Part shown: positions 1-10,536 of the stretch, piece after piece
Layout of the letters: each line of letters opens with the position of its first letter
How positions within the stretch are numbered: the first letter of the stretch is position 1
Origin: Xanthostigma xanthostigma
Taxonomy: Eukaryota; Arthropoda; Insecta; Raphidioptera; Raphidiidae
Reading direction: 5' to 3'
Length of the DNA: 64,000 nt
Assembly: GCA_963575645.1 (NCBI GenBank)
Contig: OY754466.1
Coordinates: 43,866,001-43,930,000 of the forward strand
Position numbers and translations under genes: made by a program
The notes under the pieces: generated by a model
What the model was told of the DNA's origin: nothing
Database searches by the model: none
What the model saw: only the letters and a program-made list of their open reading frames with translations

Positions 1-184
1 ACAAATTCGGGCAAAGACGAACCGGGCTACTATAGTACTTCATATAACCAGGCTGCTTATTTTCCGTGTACTATATATTATATACTAATCTCACACGGCA
101 AAAATGAGATAGGTATTGTGTTAAATATAATATGGTCTGTAATAGGTGGTGCGTGATGCTTGGCGTACCTATATGTGCACCTAA
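1..184. other. Unassigned edge; probable retroposon tail remnant
   Basis: The first ~40 bases (GACGAACCGGGCTAC then ATAGTA) resemble the terminal box of insect RTE-type short retroposons (GACGAAGTCGCGGG..AGCTAGTA). The remainder is AT-rich with nothing I recognise. The last three bases (TAA, 182-184) are the target duplication of the next element. Confidence 0.3.
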
Positions 185-630
185 AGGCCGCTGCACACGC
201 GAGGCTAGAAGCGCCGCTAGGAGTTCTGCTAGCCGGTAGGCTGGGTACGATGCTGGAAATGACGTCACTGCGGGCTGGCCTGCTAGCTCACAACATAGGT
301 TTTAGAATTAGAACAGGGGGCTATTTTCCTGGCTAGATTTGCTGCTAGGTATGAGCAAGAACCAATCAGGAAGCAGTATCTTGTCACGTGGGCACTTGAA
401 CAAACATCCACAAACCAACATGGCTTCATTATGCTCAGAGCCAGACAACAGACACGTTTATATTCGAACTGTCACTGCGCGCGCACCAGATCTATCCACA
501 AATAAAGCTTGAAAAATTGTCTCGTGTGAAGCGAGCACTTAACAGCAATCAAGAAAACCAGCGCTAGAAAACTAGTAGGCAAATCTAGCAAGGAATCTAG
601 CAGCGTTTCTAGCCTCGTGTGCAGCGGCTT
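185..630. mobile_element. PIF/Harbinger-like MITE, copy 1
   Basis: 446-bp element with imperfect TIRs (AGGCCGCTGCACACG at left, CGTGTGCAGCGGCTT at right) flanked by the 3-bp direct repeat TAA (182-184 and 631-633). A second copy with the same ends and the same TAA duplication lies at 7710-8155, and a truncated one begins at 21907. A 3-bp TWA duplication is the hallmark of the PIF/Harbinger superfamily; superfamily assignment is inferred from that, since no transposase is present. The interior is comparatively GC-rich with no coding signal. Confidence 0.75.
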
Positions 631-1048
631 TAACATTGCGTGTACCTGTACATCCTGCAGATGTACCAGCAAGACATAATATAGATTTGATCTTGTTTTC
701 GCGACTGAAAAGAATTTAAATGGAAATAGTTGCGCTACCAACTCTAGAACACTGCATACCCCTGTCCTATTCTTATATCCGGAACGGTTGCACTCTGTTC
801 ACAATAAAAATACAAATAAAGCAAAATATCCCTAGGTATTTACGTTGTCTTTTCTTTTATCTACAATGCATATAATATATACGTTTAAAAATGTTAGACA
901 ATATGAATATTATTGCTGCGCTACATATTAAAATACTATTAACTGGAAACGCTTTTCCGAGTAGGAACCACGAAAGGTATCGAAGTTTGATGGTTTAGGA
1001 ACCAATTGAAACGTGCTTCAAAGAATATTATTTGAAGATTTAGAAATA
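631..1048. other. Unassigned AT-rich spacer
   Basis: No gene, tRNA or clear repeat boundary seen. The final TA (1047-1048) is the target dinucleotide of the pogo-like element that follows. Confidence 0.4.
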
Positions 1049-1692
1049 CAGTTGACCCACGGTGATCCGACAAACGTTTTGCAAGGCGGTGTCGGATAAT
1101 CGAATTTGTCGGACTATAGAGTACCTACTGCCAACGTCCCCTTGTAGTCCGGAACTTTTTTTAAAAGGAGTACCTTTGTAATCCAACAAATAATATATAA
1201 AGCTGAAGAGTTTGTTTGTTTGGTTGAACGCGCTAATCACAGGAACTACTAGTTCGAATTGGACACTTTTTTTTGTCGGATAGCCCATTTATCGAGGAAG
1301 GCTATAGGCTATATAATATCACGCTATGACCAATAGGAGCGGAGCATCAATGAAAAATGTTGCAAAATGTAACTCAAAATTTGTCCGTCCGACAGAAACT
1401 TTTGAACGGTCACTCCGATCATCATGAAATTTGGACACAACATTCATCTCGGTAAACTAAGATGAACGTGCGTACTCATGTCCCTCCCTTCCCCATTCGT
1501 TCTTTTCCACCCGGGTTAAACCGGGCGGGATCGTTAGTACACTATAAATTAACGGTAAGATCAAATCTATATTATGTATACCTACTACATAACATACAAT
1601 ATGGGACTTAGCTAATTTAACTATTGTTATAGGAATGTCGGATTATAGGAGGTGCCGGATTAGACAGGGGCCGGATTATCGCTGGTCAACTG
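1049..1692. mobile_element. pogo/Tigger-like (Tc1/mariner) MITE, split by a nested retroposon
   Basis: The ends read CAGTTGACC (1049) and GGTCAACTG (1692), flanked on both sides by TA. Subterminal blocks with GTCGGATTA and CCGGATTATC recur in inverted form. CAGTTGACC-type ends with a TA duplication are typical of pogo/Tigger MITEs. The centre is interrupted by the retroposon tail at 1189-1545. Confidence 0.7.
1189..1545 (-). mobile_element. Short RTE-like retroposon unit (nested)
   Basis: Reverse-complement copy of the repeat at 7187-7515 and 39107-39405. One end carries the CACCCGGGTTAAACCGGGCG box, the other TAATATATAAAGCTGAAGAG followed by a GTTTGTTTGG run. It sits inside the pogo-like element, so it inserted later. 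Confidence 0.6.
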
Positions 1693-2624
1693 TAGTAACT
1701 CGTTGATTAATTATATTAGTTCATCGATTGATTTAAAAATTCTCTGCTATTTTTAATATAACATTTAAAAAAATATTTGTTTTGGAAAATAATAAATGTT
1801 TTGAAGTAGTGCGCATGTGCCTGACGATAATATAACCGTTTTCAGAGAGGTTGGAACAAAGCTATATCTAATAGCATCAACAATTTTTGACCCTATTAGT
1901 TATTACCATACTTCCATTTTCTTATAAAAGATGGGTATATAGAACAAAACAGTTGATAAAATCAAAAGGAAAATGATAATAAAAAAAGAACAAGTTTAAA
2001 GAAAGTTTTATGCAGTTAATGTTTCGGAAATATATTCTGTAACTTTAGAAATATAGAAACTAAAAACAAAAACATTTTTTTACATATCGTATTACTGTAT
2101 ATTGCAAATTAATATATTATAGCGAAATAAGACTTCTTTATAAACGTAATATAAAGTTTTTATGACAGGAAACATAAATTGTTTCTTGAATTGACAGACA
2201 CGCGTTTTATAAACGAACTAGTTGATGTAAATTTGAACTTAATTTTAAGTTTTATGACACACTCGCCTTTAGGATCGGTTTTAAGGGAGGACCTCCACAC
2301 GAGCGAGAAATTTTATATTTTCGTAAATAATTTCTTTGACGAAAAATCTTGCATAAGGGTAAAACAGAAAGTTTTGAGCTTGATATTGAAATCAAGGACT
2401 TTTTTGATTTGTCTGGTGTATGTAAAAAAATCCAGCTAATTGGGCGACGAACCATTCCAACTTCAAAAATATTGACATTTGATATTATGGTATAATAAAG
2501 AAAATACAATTTCTGATATCGCGTGAGGTGACGCGGGTAATGGCTAGTATTCAATATGATATCTGTAATTCGTTGTCATGGTTACCAACATAATATGTTC
2601 CCCTTCATGTAAACAATAACTAGT
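1693..2624. other. Unassigned AT-rich region
   Basis: Short chance open frames only. No domain, tRNA or repeat ends recognised. Confidence 0.4.
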
Positions 2625-3066
2625 TTAACTAGTTTATTTCTGACAGATCTACAAAACAAAAGAACAGCTGATTTTTTATTTTCAAAATATTTCCAGAACT
2701 ATAAAGTTTGTAAAAAAATTTTAACGAAATTTTTTTGAAAAAATAAATAAAATATTAAGCCGTTATGAAAAAGATACCATTATTTAAAAAAAAAAAACAC
2801 CGTTATAGTACTTATATATCTCTTCTGCGCATGCACCAATTTTCCCAAAAAACAGTAGGACTCTTCACATTTGCATGTCAAACATCCTCCCAAAATTTGA
2901 TTTCAATCCGTTCATCCGCGTTTGACCTGTATCGTGTTCACAGACTAGCAGACAAACAGACGCACAGAGTTTTTCCAAAAATATGCTTTTTGGATTCGGG
3001 GTACCTCAAACAAAAAAAAGGTCTTTTTTGACCTAAACTACCATTCCACACTTGTGGGTTGGAATG
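2625..3066 (+). repeat. Dispersed repeat W, copy 1
   Basis: Shares AGACGCACAGAGTTTTTCC, a TTTTTGGATTCGG block and ACCATTCCACA with copies at 9125-9300 (+), 16917-17110 (-), 21130-21475 (-) and 23705-23835 (-). The order of the blocks and a tail near the word GTTGGAATG suggest a retroposon 3' region. Family not identified. Confidence 0.55.
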
Positions 3067-3257
3067 CAAATCACTGTTTTATTCAATTAACAGATGAGGG
3101 TATATTTTTGTAAAGCCGGATCTTAGACTATACGTCGTCTTATAAAATATCTGTTTTTCATGGCTATATAGCGGTCGTGAAATACATAACACATTTAACA
3201 CTAGTGATACAAACTTGCGTAAATTAAAAAAAAACCGTAGTCGTATTTGAAAAAAAA

Positions 3258-3902
3258 TTGGTTGTCTGTAAAGTCGGTTTACGGACGATAGTTTTACGTG
3301 ATAACGTATTCCGTAATACATAACCTAAACCTCCCAAAATTTGGTTTCAATCCGCTTATCCTTGGTGTCGGAATGATAAGAAATATCAAAAGTGACGTTT
3401 GCAACTGTCAAAGTATTATGTTCTAATAATAATTAGTTATTCCAATACTTAACTTAGAAGGCGTTGCATTTCACAAAATACTAATGTCAAAAAATTGAAT
3501 TAAACATTAGAAATGCAGCCGTTTTCATGTTAAGACAAGACATACGTTATCTTCTAATTTCCATGTACGGCAAACAAAGACGACCGACCGCGTCGCGCCA
3601 TGCATTAGACAACATTGCATTTATACAGCTATTTTTCTATATAAATTTGTATAAAAAAACTGTTTAGGCAAATTCTGTTATACGAAATCTATGTAAAATG
3701 TTCTCCTCTTTTGTTTAAGACTGGTTTCAAACCGATCTGATTTAAATTGAGCGAGAAATTACCAAAAAGCACGCACAGGGTCAGGCGGAACGTTACGCGT
3801 TACGAACGTTAGGAACGTTACACTTTTTCGTGCATGCAGCCGGTGTTTTATCAATTTATAAGATTGGTGATTCATCAATTTATAAGACGTTATCACGTCA
3901 AA
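3258..3902 (+). mobile_element. Repeat family U (TTGGTTGTCTG...TTATCACGTCAA), copy 1
   Basis: Starts TTGGTTGTCTGTAAAGTCGG and ends AAGACGTTATCACGTCAA. Six copies share both ends: this one, 34503-34937, 42935-43504, 47998-48644, 50494-51102 and 59344-60553. The sub-terminal words ACGTGATAACGT (5') and ACGTTATCACGT (3') are inverted repeats of each other, while the outermost ~30 bp are not. No coding potential. Superfamily unknown; a clear TSD was not found. Confidence 0.65.
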
Positions 3903-4431
3903 AATTCAATCTTTTTTTTGTATCTAGTAGGATACACGAATTATTTATTGTTACCACTTTCGGTGAACGCACTGTATACGGTACGTAGGTGTAGGTACAT
4001 GCCCCAAGCTAAGGAGTGGCAGGGGAGGGGGTCTCGGATGGAAGGGCTGCAAGATACGTATTACATAGCTGAAGAGAAAACGATATTTTATATTGAAAAA
4101 TGCATTCATTATTCACAGTTTAGACGTTTGTCTTTTTAGTAGCGGGCGGCTCATTCTTTTTGAAAAATACCAACGCCGTCGCACTGCAGGATGCACGTGG
4201 ATTAATTCAGGGCTGCACAAACAGACAGTACGCGAGTACAGACAGTACAGCAGTGGCGGCGAGTGAACATTTTTAATGGATGTTTTCTGCAGTTAAATGC
4301 GGGGGGAGGTAATTGAATTATGAATCACATCCATGTTTATGATGCTTTAATTATCAACTTTTTTCAACTACTGCTCACAAGAAACTACAACATACACTGT
4401 GACACTAGTCACTACTGCCATAAGCCGTGTA
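3903..4431. other. Unassigned spacer with a small shared repeat
   Basis: 3905-3995 (CTAGTAGGATACAC then a GGTGAACGCACTGTATA-like block) recurs in diverged form at about 11960-12115 and 58690-58815. 4215-4250 holds a short direct repeat (ACAGACAGTAC twice). Nothing else recognised. Confidence 0.4.
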
Positions 4432-4601
4432 TCGTGTATGTGTATATGTTACGGTTAATACAAGAAAGTAGTTAATTCGCGAATTAATCGGCTAATTACC
4501 CGAATTAACCAATCCTTGACGTTGGTTAATTCGGGTATTAGCCGGTTAATTCGCGAATAAACTATTTTCTTGTATTAACCGTAACATATATACGACATAC
4601 G
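4432..4601. mobile_element. Palindromic MITE / snap-back element
   Basis: Near-perfect inverted repeat: GTTACGGTTAATACAAG on the left and CTTGTATTAACCGTAAC on the right, arms of about 70 bp around a loop near CCAATCCTTGACGTTGG. Inner sub-blocks of GGTTAATTCG and its complement repeat several times. Typical of a self-complementary MITE; no TSD was resolved. Confidence 0.65.
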
Positions 4602-5086
4602 TACTGCTGAGACAAAGCCCTCCAAGGTGTTGACTGAATGAGATCGATTCAGTAAACATTTCTAGCAAATGACAGTGATAGATGTTTAGTTGTACTAGAT
4701 AATGTGCTGACTGTAAATTCAGCTCAAAGTTGACCTTAATAACACGCTATAACTTGTGCGCTAGGAGTTGCACGATGTGCATCGGTGCTGTCTGATAATG
4801 ACGTTTCATGTGCTGCTTCAGAGCGCAGAACAGCGTCTGAACGCAAGAAAATCTACCATACCGAGTACACACGAGTTTTGTGGTCTTCCAGTGACAGTTA
4901 CCTTGATTGTGTATCTAATACACTATTTCCTAACATTAAATATTGGTTAAAATGTCGAATATAATTCATTCTAAAATTACCACAGTATTGAAGCACTATC
5001 TGAACTGTGATAATATCAACGACATACGTGCTCTGGTCTTTTCTTGTCTATAGACTATGGTCCGAACCATATATTTAAAATAACTT
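4602..5086. other. Unassigned spacer
   Basis: Moderate GC, short chance reading frames, no recognised gene or repeat. Confidence 0.35.
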
Positions 5087-6030
5087 CTATATTGGCTGTA
5101 AGTGGAAGCGTGGTTCATGAAGTGAAACTGCAAATCTCTTTCTGTTCACTTGATCCGTTGTGCGCAAGTGTCGCGTTTGTAGTGGGGCAATTAGTAAGTA
5201 GAATAGAGCAAGCCACCTCCCATTCACAGCTTAGTTCCATGTGCAAACTGACGCTGCAACTGACGCGCATCCATTCACGGACAGGCGCATGACGCTCAGA
5301 GTATAATAAGTGAGACAGACGTATGAATGTCTGCACCGTAGTCTTTAAGTCTTTCTCCCGATCTTTGTAGCAATATAAGGGGTTATTAATATACGCTTCT
5401 ATACTGCTAGTGGCCGTAATTGGAAGCGTGGCCCATGAAGTGAGACAGCAAATTACTGTTTTCTATCTCTTTCTTTTTGCTTGACTCGTTGTGCGCAAGT
5501 GTCGCGTCCGTAGTGGGGCAATTAGTAAATGGAATGGAGAAAGCCACCTCCCATTCACAGCTTAGTTCCATGTGCAAACTGACGCTGCAACTGACGCGCA
5601 TCCATTCACGGACATGCGCATGAGGCTCAGAGTATAATAAATGAGACAGACGTATGAATGTCTGCACCGTAGTCTTTACGTCTTTCTCCCGATCTTGATA
5701 GCAATATAAGAGGCTATTAATATACGCGTCTATACTGCTAGTGGCCGTAAGTGGAAGCGTGGCCCATGAAGTGAGACAGCAAATTACTGTTTTCTATCTC
5801 TTTCTTTTTACTTGACCTGCTGTGCGCAGGTGTCGCGTCTGTAGTGGGGCAATTAGTAAATGGAATAAAGCAAGCCACCTTCCTTTCACAGCTTAGTTCC
5901 ATGTGCAAACTGACGCTGCAACTGACGCGCATCCATTCACGGACATGCGCATGAGGCTCAGGGTATAATAAGTGAGACAGACGTATGAATGTCTGCACCG
6001 TAGTGTTTAAGTCTTTCTCCCGATCTTTGC
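5087..6030. repeat. Tandem array, three units of about 331 bp
   Basis: Three head-to-tail copies marked by GGAAGCGTGG at 5104, 5422 and 5753 and by CATCCATTCACGGACA in each unit. The first unit is slightly shorter. The minus strand stays open for about 73-86 codons in each unit with the same start, which follows from the DNA duplication. No domain is recognisable, so I read it as a minisatellite rather than a gene family. Confidence 0.85.
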
Positions 6031-6839
6031 TAGCAAGATAGAAGGAACACTATTACGCATGTGCGTTGTGCATCTTTTTTCTAGTTGACTGTCCACTCGT
6101 AGCTTGTGTTCACCGTCTGCGTTGGGGCCTGCGTTAAGAAGTACATCTTCGAAACGTTTCATCTCTGAAAAAAATTGTTTTTGCTGAGCAGAATTTGATT
6201 TTGGTAGCGAAACTGATATTGGACTCGTAAAAGGGGATATTTGTTTTGATCTTTTCTCATCGCATGAGACATACAGTTGATAGAAGCCGACATACAATGT
6301 GTGTAAAGACACACGTACCTATATATAGAACATATAGTTTGGGGCGGAGTGCCGTATGTGCGAGGAGGTGGAGGCGGGCGGCGGCCGTGTCGGGGCGACA
6401 GGAGCCTTCCGCCTCCGTTGAACCAAATAAATAGCGTCGTTTTATTATTTTATTCACATTTCGGTGCACATGTCAAACGTAATAAGCGACTCTTCGCTCA
6501 GACAAGTTCCCGAGGGAAGAATGTGCGTGCCTCTTATACAGTATGAACGCAGGAGAATAAGCTGACTGTACAGGAACGTGTGTGAAATGTGTGATTTAAA
6601 AAGAATTAAACAAATAACTTTATTTTTAAGTGGCTTGTTCCATCATAGGTTCATCCGGGTAGGTTTGGGATATCACTGAAACAATCAGAAGGAAAAGGAG
6701 CATAGATAGTTACCCCCACTCTACGACTGTGATTGCGATCTACTACTCAATTTCGGGGCGTTTGCCCTTATTTAAGCCAACCTTTTTGATTATGATAGCA
6801 GCACTGCAAACAGGAAGGCAAATGCAAGACATAAAAAAT
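6031..6839. other. Unassigned region
   Basis: 6340-6420 is locally GC-rich (GGCGGGCGGCGGCCG). Overlapping short frames occur on both strands but none resembles a known protein. No repeat boundary seen. Confidence 0.35.
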
Positions 6840-6968
6840 TAAAAATGTGTTACGAGAACGCATTACAGAAGTGAAACTTCTAAGTGGTCAAATGAAAAAA
6901 TAAATAAAAATGTGTTACGAGAACGCATTACAGAAGTGAAACTTCTAAGTGGTCAAATGGAAAAAAAA
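6840..6968. repeat. Direct duplication of a ~65-bp unit
   Basis: Two essentially identical 54-bp cores beginning AAAAATGTGTTACGAG, each followed by an A-rich spacer (AAAATAAAT). The core contains the small palindrome AGAAGTGAAACTTCT. Confidence 0.85.
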
Positions 6969-7186
6969 TAAAAAAATGTAGGTATTAAAAATGTGAGTAG
7001 CCCGTGGAAACTGAAACGCATTTTTGGTAATTTATGCTGTACTGAAGTCGCCAACATTATAAAAAGAAACCCGCCAAGCACAAATGATAGGGCTTCGTAG
7101 TTTCTCACCAACATCAAATTTCCATATTTCTGATTTTTTCCATAAATTATTTTTGCTAGTGTTCGTTATATTTTTTACTAGCGGTT
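6969..7186. other. Unassigned AT-rich spacer
   Basis: No recognised feature. Confidence 0.3.
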
Positions 7187-7515
7187 CCGCCCGGTTTCAC
7201 CCGGGTGCAAAAGAACGAATGGGGGGGACGCACATTCATCTTAGTTTACCGAGATGAATGTTGTATCCAAACATGATGATCGGAGTTACCGTTCAAAAGT
7301 TTCTGTCGGACGGACAAATTTTGAGTAACATTTTGCGACATTTTTAATTGATGCTCCACTCCTATTGGTCGTAGCGTGATATTATATAGCCTATAGTCTT
7401 TCTCGATAAATAGGCTATCCTACAAAAAAACAATTTTTCAATTCGAACCAGTAGTTCCTGAGATTAGCGCGTTCAACCAAACAAACAAACAAACTTTTCA
7501 GCTTTATATATTAGT
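7187..7515 (+). mobile_element. Short RTE-like retroposon unit
   Basis: Begins ACTAGCGGTTCCGCCC with the box GTTTCACCCGGGTG, then AAAGAACGAATGGG, and ends AACAAACAAAC plus CAGCTTTATATATTAG. Same layout as 1189-1545 (reverse) and 39107-39405. Such units are common in insect genomes as 3' parts of RTE-type or SINE retroposons. Non-coding. Confidence 0.65.
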
Positions 7516-7706
7516 AGAGATTTAAAGTATCTACTAACTAAAGGCTACTTCAGGAAGTTTTTTTCAGATAGATTAGAAATTAGAGGAGGAACGCTTTTGT
7601 AATATTTTGTAATATCGTGTGACCAAAAAGCTAAAATCAAGAGATTCTAAAATATTTTTTGTTACATCGTAGGGAGACCTATCTAAAGACACCCTATTTA
7701 ATGGGG
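7516..7706. other. Unassigned spacer
   Basis: No recognised feature; ends against the TAA duplication of the next MITE. Confidence 0.3.
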
Positions 7707-7709
7707 TAA

Positions 7710-8155
7710 AAGCCGCTGCACACGAGATTGGAAACACTGCTAGAAACACTGTTTGGACTTTTGCTGGGTACGAAGCTGGAAATGACGTCACTGCGGGCTC
7801 GCCTGTTAGCTCAGACGATAGGTTTTAAAATTAGAACAGGGGCTATTTTTCTTGCTAGGTTCTTTGCTTGCTCTGAGCAAGAACCAATCAGGAAACAGTA
7901 TCAGCGACAAGAACAAACGCCCACAAACCAACATGCCGTCATTCTGCTCAGAGTCAGACAACAGACACGTTTTGCTATGTGTTTATATTTGAGCTGTCAC
8001 TGCGCACGCACCATATCTATCCACAAAGCAAGCTTGAAAAGACGGCTCGTGTGAAGCGAGTACATAAAAGCAATTAAGAAAACCAGCGCTAGAAAACTAG
8101 TAGTCAAATCTAGCAAGGAATCTAGCGGCAAATCCAGCCTCGTGTACAGCGGCCT
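7710..8155. mobile_element. PIF/Harbinger-like MITE, copy 2
   Basis: Same family as 185-630: left end AAGCCGCTGCACACG, right end ACAGCGGCCT, flanked by TAA at 7707-7709 and 8156-8158. Interior shared blocks include GGAAATGACGTCACTG and GAACCAATCAGGAA. Confidence 0.8.
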
Positions 8156-8158
8156 TAA

Positions 8159-8740
8159 AAAATTGAGCACACATTAAACTTTTGAGCAAACTGTTGATAT
8201 TCGACTTAAAAACTGTCGTCGTGTCCCTAAAAAAATTCTCATAAAGAAGCAAAAAAAGAAATAAAACAATTTAGTTATGAAATTCTGTCTGCGCAATGCT
8301 TTTCGTCTCCGTGCGGTTTCGGCGAACAAAATGTCTTAAGATTATCTTCGTCCTTCCACGTCACACCTCGTTATTTTACTGACGCGCTACGTACATCTAC
8401 CAAATTTAATTAAAATCAAACAAAATGCTCTTGACGTCGGCGAGCCAATGTTTTAGTCACACGAAAAACGCCTGTTAAACAAAATGTGTGAGTATTAAAA
8501 AAGCAAATGTTGATTTTTTTTTCTTCATATCAAATTATAAGTAAACGAATTTAAAATGTAGATTTAAAAAAAATTTCATTTGTCACATAGTTGGGATTGT
8601 GCCGAATTATTCGAGAGGAAATTTCCTAAATGCGAAACGAAAATATACGTATCTCCATTTTTTCTGCAATCAAAATAGACTATTTGTTTTGGAATAAATT
8701 ATATTTGCATAATTTTATTACTTCTTTCAATAATATTAAT
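8159..8740. other. Unassigned spacer ending in an (AAT)n run
   Basis: Weak CpG content at 8280-8400. An AATAATAATAAT microsatellite at about 8736-8752 is followed by ACTCTTTATTTTAC, possibly the reversed tail of a non-LTR element. Confidence 0.35.
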
Positions 8741-8752
8741 AATAATAATACT

Positions 8753-8870
8753 CTTTATTTTACAATAAATAAAATTGTCGATCAATTTTTCAGACAAATA
8801 TATTAACCTAAAATAATATTTAATACATTGACGTTTCGGTCCGGATTTGGAACTTCTTCAGAAATATGTA
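8753..8870 (-). mobile_element. Hammerhead-like retroposon fragment, family A copy 1
   Basis: On the minus strand the segment 8861 to 8830 reads CTGAAGAAGTTCC, a short loop, then CCGGACCGAAACGTCA. The order matches a hammerhead core (CUGANGA, stem II, GAAA, short stem III). The left end (AAAATTGTCGATCAATTTTT) is shared with 36892-37139. No second inverted arm is seen, so it is a partial copy. Confidence 0.55.
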
Positions 8871-8935
8871 ATCTAAAAATATAAAAAAGAATTAGTATCT
8901 ACTTATTTTAACAATGGAATTAAGATTGATTTTTT

Positions 8936-9014
8936 TAAATAATTTTTGAAAATTAAGAAAAATTAATAACAAAAATTATTAATTTTTCTTAATATTCAAA
9001 AATTATTTAAAATA
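8936..9014. repeat. AT-rich perfect-like hairpin
   Basis: Left arm AAATAATTTTTGAAAATTAAG pairs with right arm CTTAATATTCAAAAATTATTT around TTAATAACAAAAATTATTAA. Extremely AT-rich; may be a degenerate MITE or simple foldback. Confidence 0.6.
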
Positions 9015-9057
9015 AACATAAACAATAAACATAAATAAGAAAACGATAATAGATTTG

Positions 9058-9105
9058 CCTTACGTAGGGTTCAAACCCACGACCTTGCGAAATTGCTAAA
9101 CTGTA
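9058..9105 (-). other. tRNA T-arm / pol III B-box remnant
   Basis: On the minus strand AAGGTCGTGGGTTTGAACCC matches a B box with T-stem and loop. The rest of a tRNA cannot be traced, so this is a SINE-head remnant. Confidence 0.4.
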
Positions 9106-9124
9106 TTGACACTTGTAAGCAAAA

Positions 9125-9300
9125 TTACAACCCATTTCAACCTGTACTTATCGTGCTCACAGTCAAACAGACGCACAGAGTTTTTCCAAAAATATGTGTT
9201 TTTTGGATTCGGAGGACCTCAAAACAAAAAAATATTGTAAAATTTTATAAAGTGAATTTTGACCTAAAGTACCATTCCACATTTATCATGTTGGAATGGA
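9125..9300 (+). repeat. Dispersed repeat W, copy 2
   Basis: Contains CAGACGCACAGAGTTTTTCC, TTTTTGGATTCGG and ACCATTCCACAT as in copy 1 at 2625-3066, ending at the word TTGGAATGG. Confidence 0.6.
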
Positions 9301-9314
9301 TCACGATACTAAGC

Positions 9315-9601
9315 CAGGGGTCGGCAACCTTTTGAGACGGAAGAGTCAAAAGTTACAATTTTTAAAATTTCTCAATTTTCAAACAGCCGTTAAAAATTTT
9401 CATTTCAATGTGACAATAGGTATTATAAGTATTTGATTTTTGATTTAATATAAACGACTTTCAATACGAAATAATATTTATATTCATATAAAAACACAAA
9501 TGTTTTTAGCACAAAACATATTAAAGTATTTTAGCTAGAATAATTATAGGACTGGAGAGCCGCAACTTTACACCGAAAAAGCCGCAGGTTGCCGACCCCT
9601 G
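9315..9601. mobile_element. hAT MITE (CAGGGGTCGGCAACC ends)
   Basis: 287-bp element with ends CAGGGGTCGGCAACCT and AGGTTGCCGACCCCTG, a classic hAT terminal sequence. Left flank TACTAAGC (9307-9314). The right duplicate, TACTAGGT, is split by the next hAT insertion: TAC at 9602-9604, resuming at 10165. The two flanks match at 6 of 8 positions. Interior AT-rich and non-coding. Confidence 0.85.
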
Positions 9602-9604
9602 TAC

Positions 9605-10159
9605 TAGTGATGTGCCGGATCGTTAAAAATGTATATCCGCGGATACGGATCTGAATACGGATTTTTGGTTTCAAGATCCGCGGATACGGATACGGATACG
9701 GAATACGGATCTTTACTTTCTTAGAGTATGCGGCGGTAAATATTGCACATCGACCTTTGGAAAGAGACTATCTGTTATGGGAAAAAGTTATTGACCTCTT
9801 TAAGAGTTAACTCTCATAACAGATTGTCTCTTTCCAAAGATCGATGTGCAATATCTCATTATAAAGATAGTTGATTTAGTACCTTTGAGTTATGTACTAT
9901 TAGTATGGTACTCACTACGATAAATGTTTGCAATATAAAGGTGCCAAATACGATTATAAAAAAATATAAAATAATCTGAATGGAATTTAACAGTTTTTCA
10001 TTATTATCTAATCATCTATATATAAAAAATTTCATCTATGTATTGAAAATTAATAAGGTAAAAGATCCGTAAAAGATCCGCACAAAAACTAACGGATACG
10101 GATCTTTCTTCTCTCTCGGACATCCGCGGATACGGATACGCATATCCGGCACATCACTA
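9605..10159. mobile_element. hAT MITE (TAGTGATGTGCCGGAT ends) with internal foldback
   Basis: The ends TAGTGATGTGCCGGAT and ATCCGGCACATCACTA are exact complements. An exact 8-bp duplication CCCTGTAC flanks it (9597-9604 and 10160-10167), as expected for hAT. CGGATACGGAT sub-repeats crowd both ends. An inner foldback at about 9735-9858 (TATTGCACATCGA / TCGATGTGCAATA) is probably a separate nested palindrome. Confidence 0.85.
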
Positions 10160-10167
10160 CCCTGTAC

Positions 10168-10536
10168 TAGGTGGTTGAGAATCGGTGCCATTGCCCAACT
10201 GGAAATTTAGTTACCTATACTAACTTTTAACCGATGTTTATAGTATCGATTCTTAGTCACGTACTTTTATTGAAAATACCGTTACTATAACGTCTGCTAT
10301 AATAAAAATTCAAGGGAATTTTGACAGCTTAAAATGTTTTAAGATAGAAGACATGTCAGTCAACGCGAGTATGCAGTATATAAGTTGGATGGTTTGAGAT
10401 GGCGTGCTTTAAGGTGAACACATAAATCAGCTGACGACCAATATTGCGTATCAGTTTGCTCTTGCGATACACATTACAACATCTATATGCCATCGCAGAG
10501 GTTCTTTAACTATGGTAGTCTATGGATCCACTTATA
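10168..10536. other. Unassigned spacer
   Basis: No recognised gene or repeat ends. Confidence 0.3.

Noticed and set aside
5115..5998. Three similar minus-strand peptides suggesting a gene family
   Set aside because: They follow directly from a 331-bp tandem DNA repeat; no domain or splice evidence. Kept only as a low-interest check.
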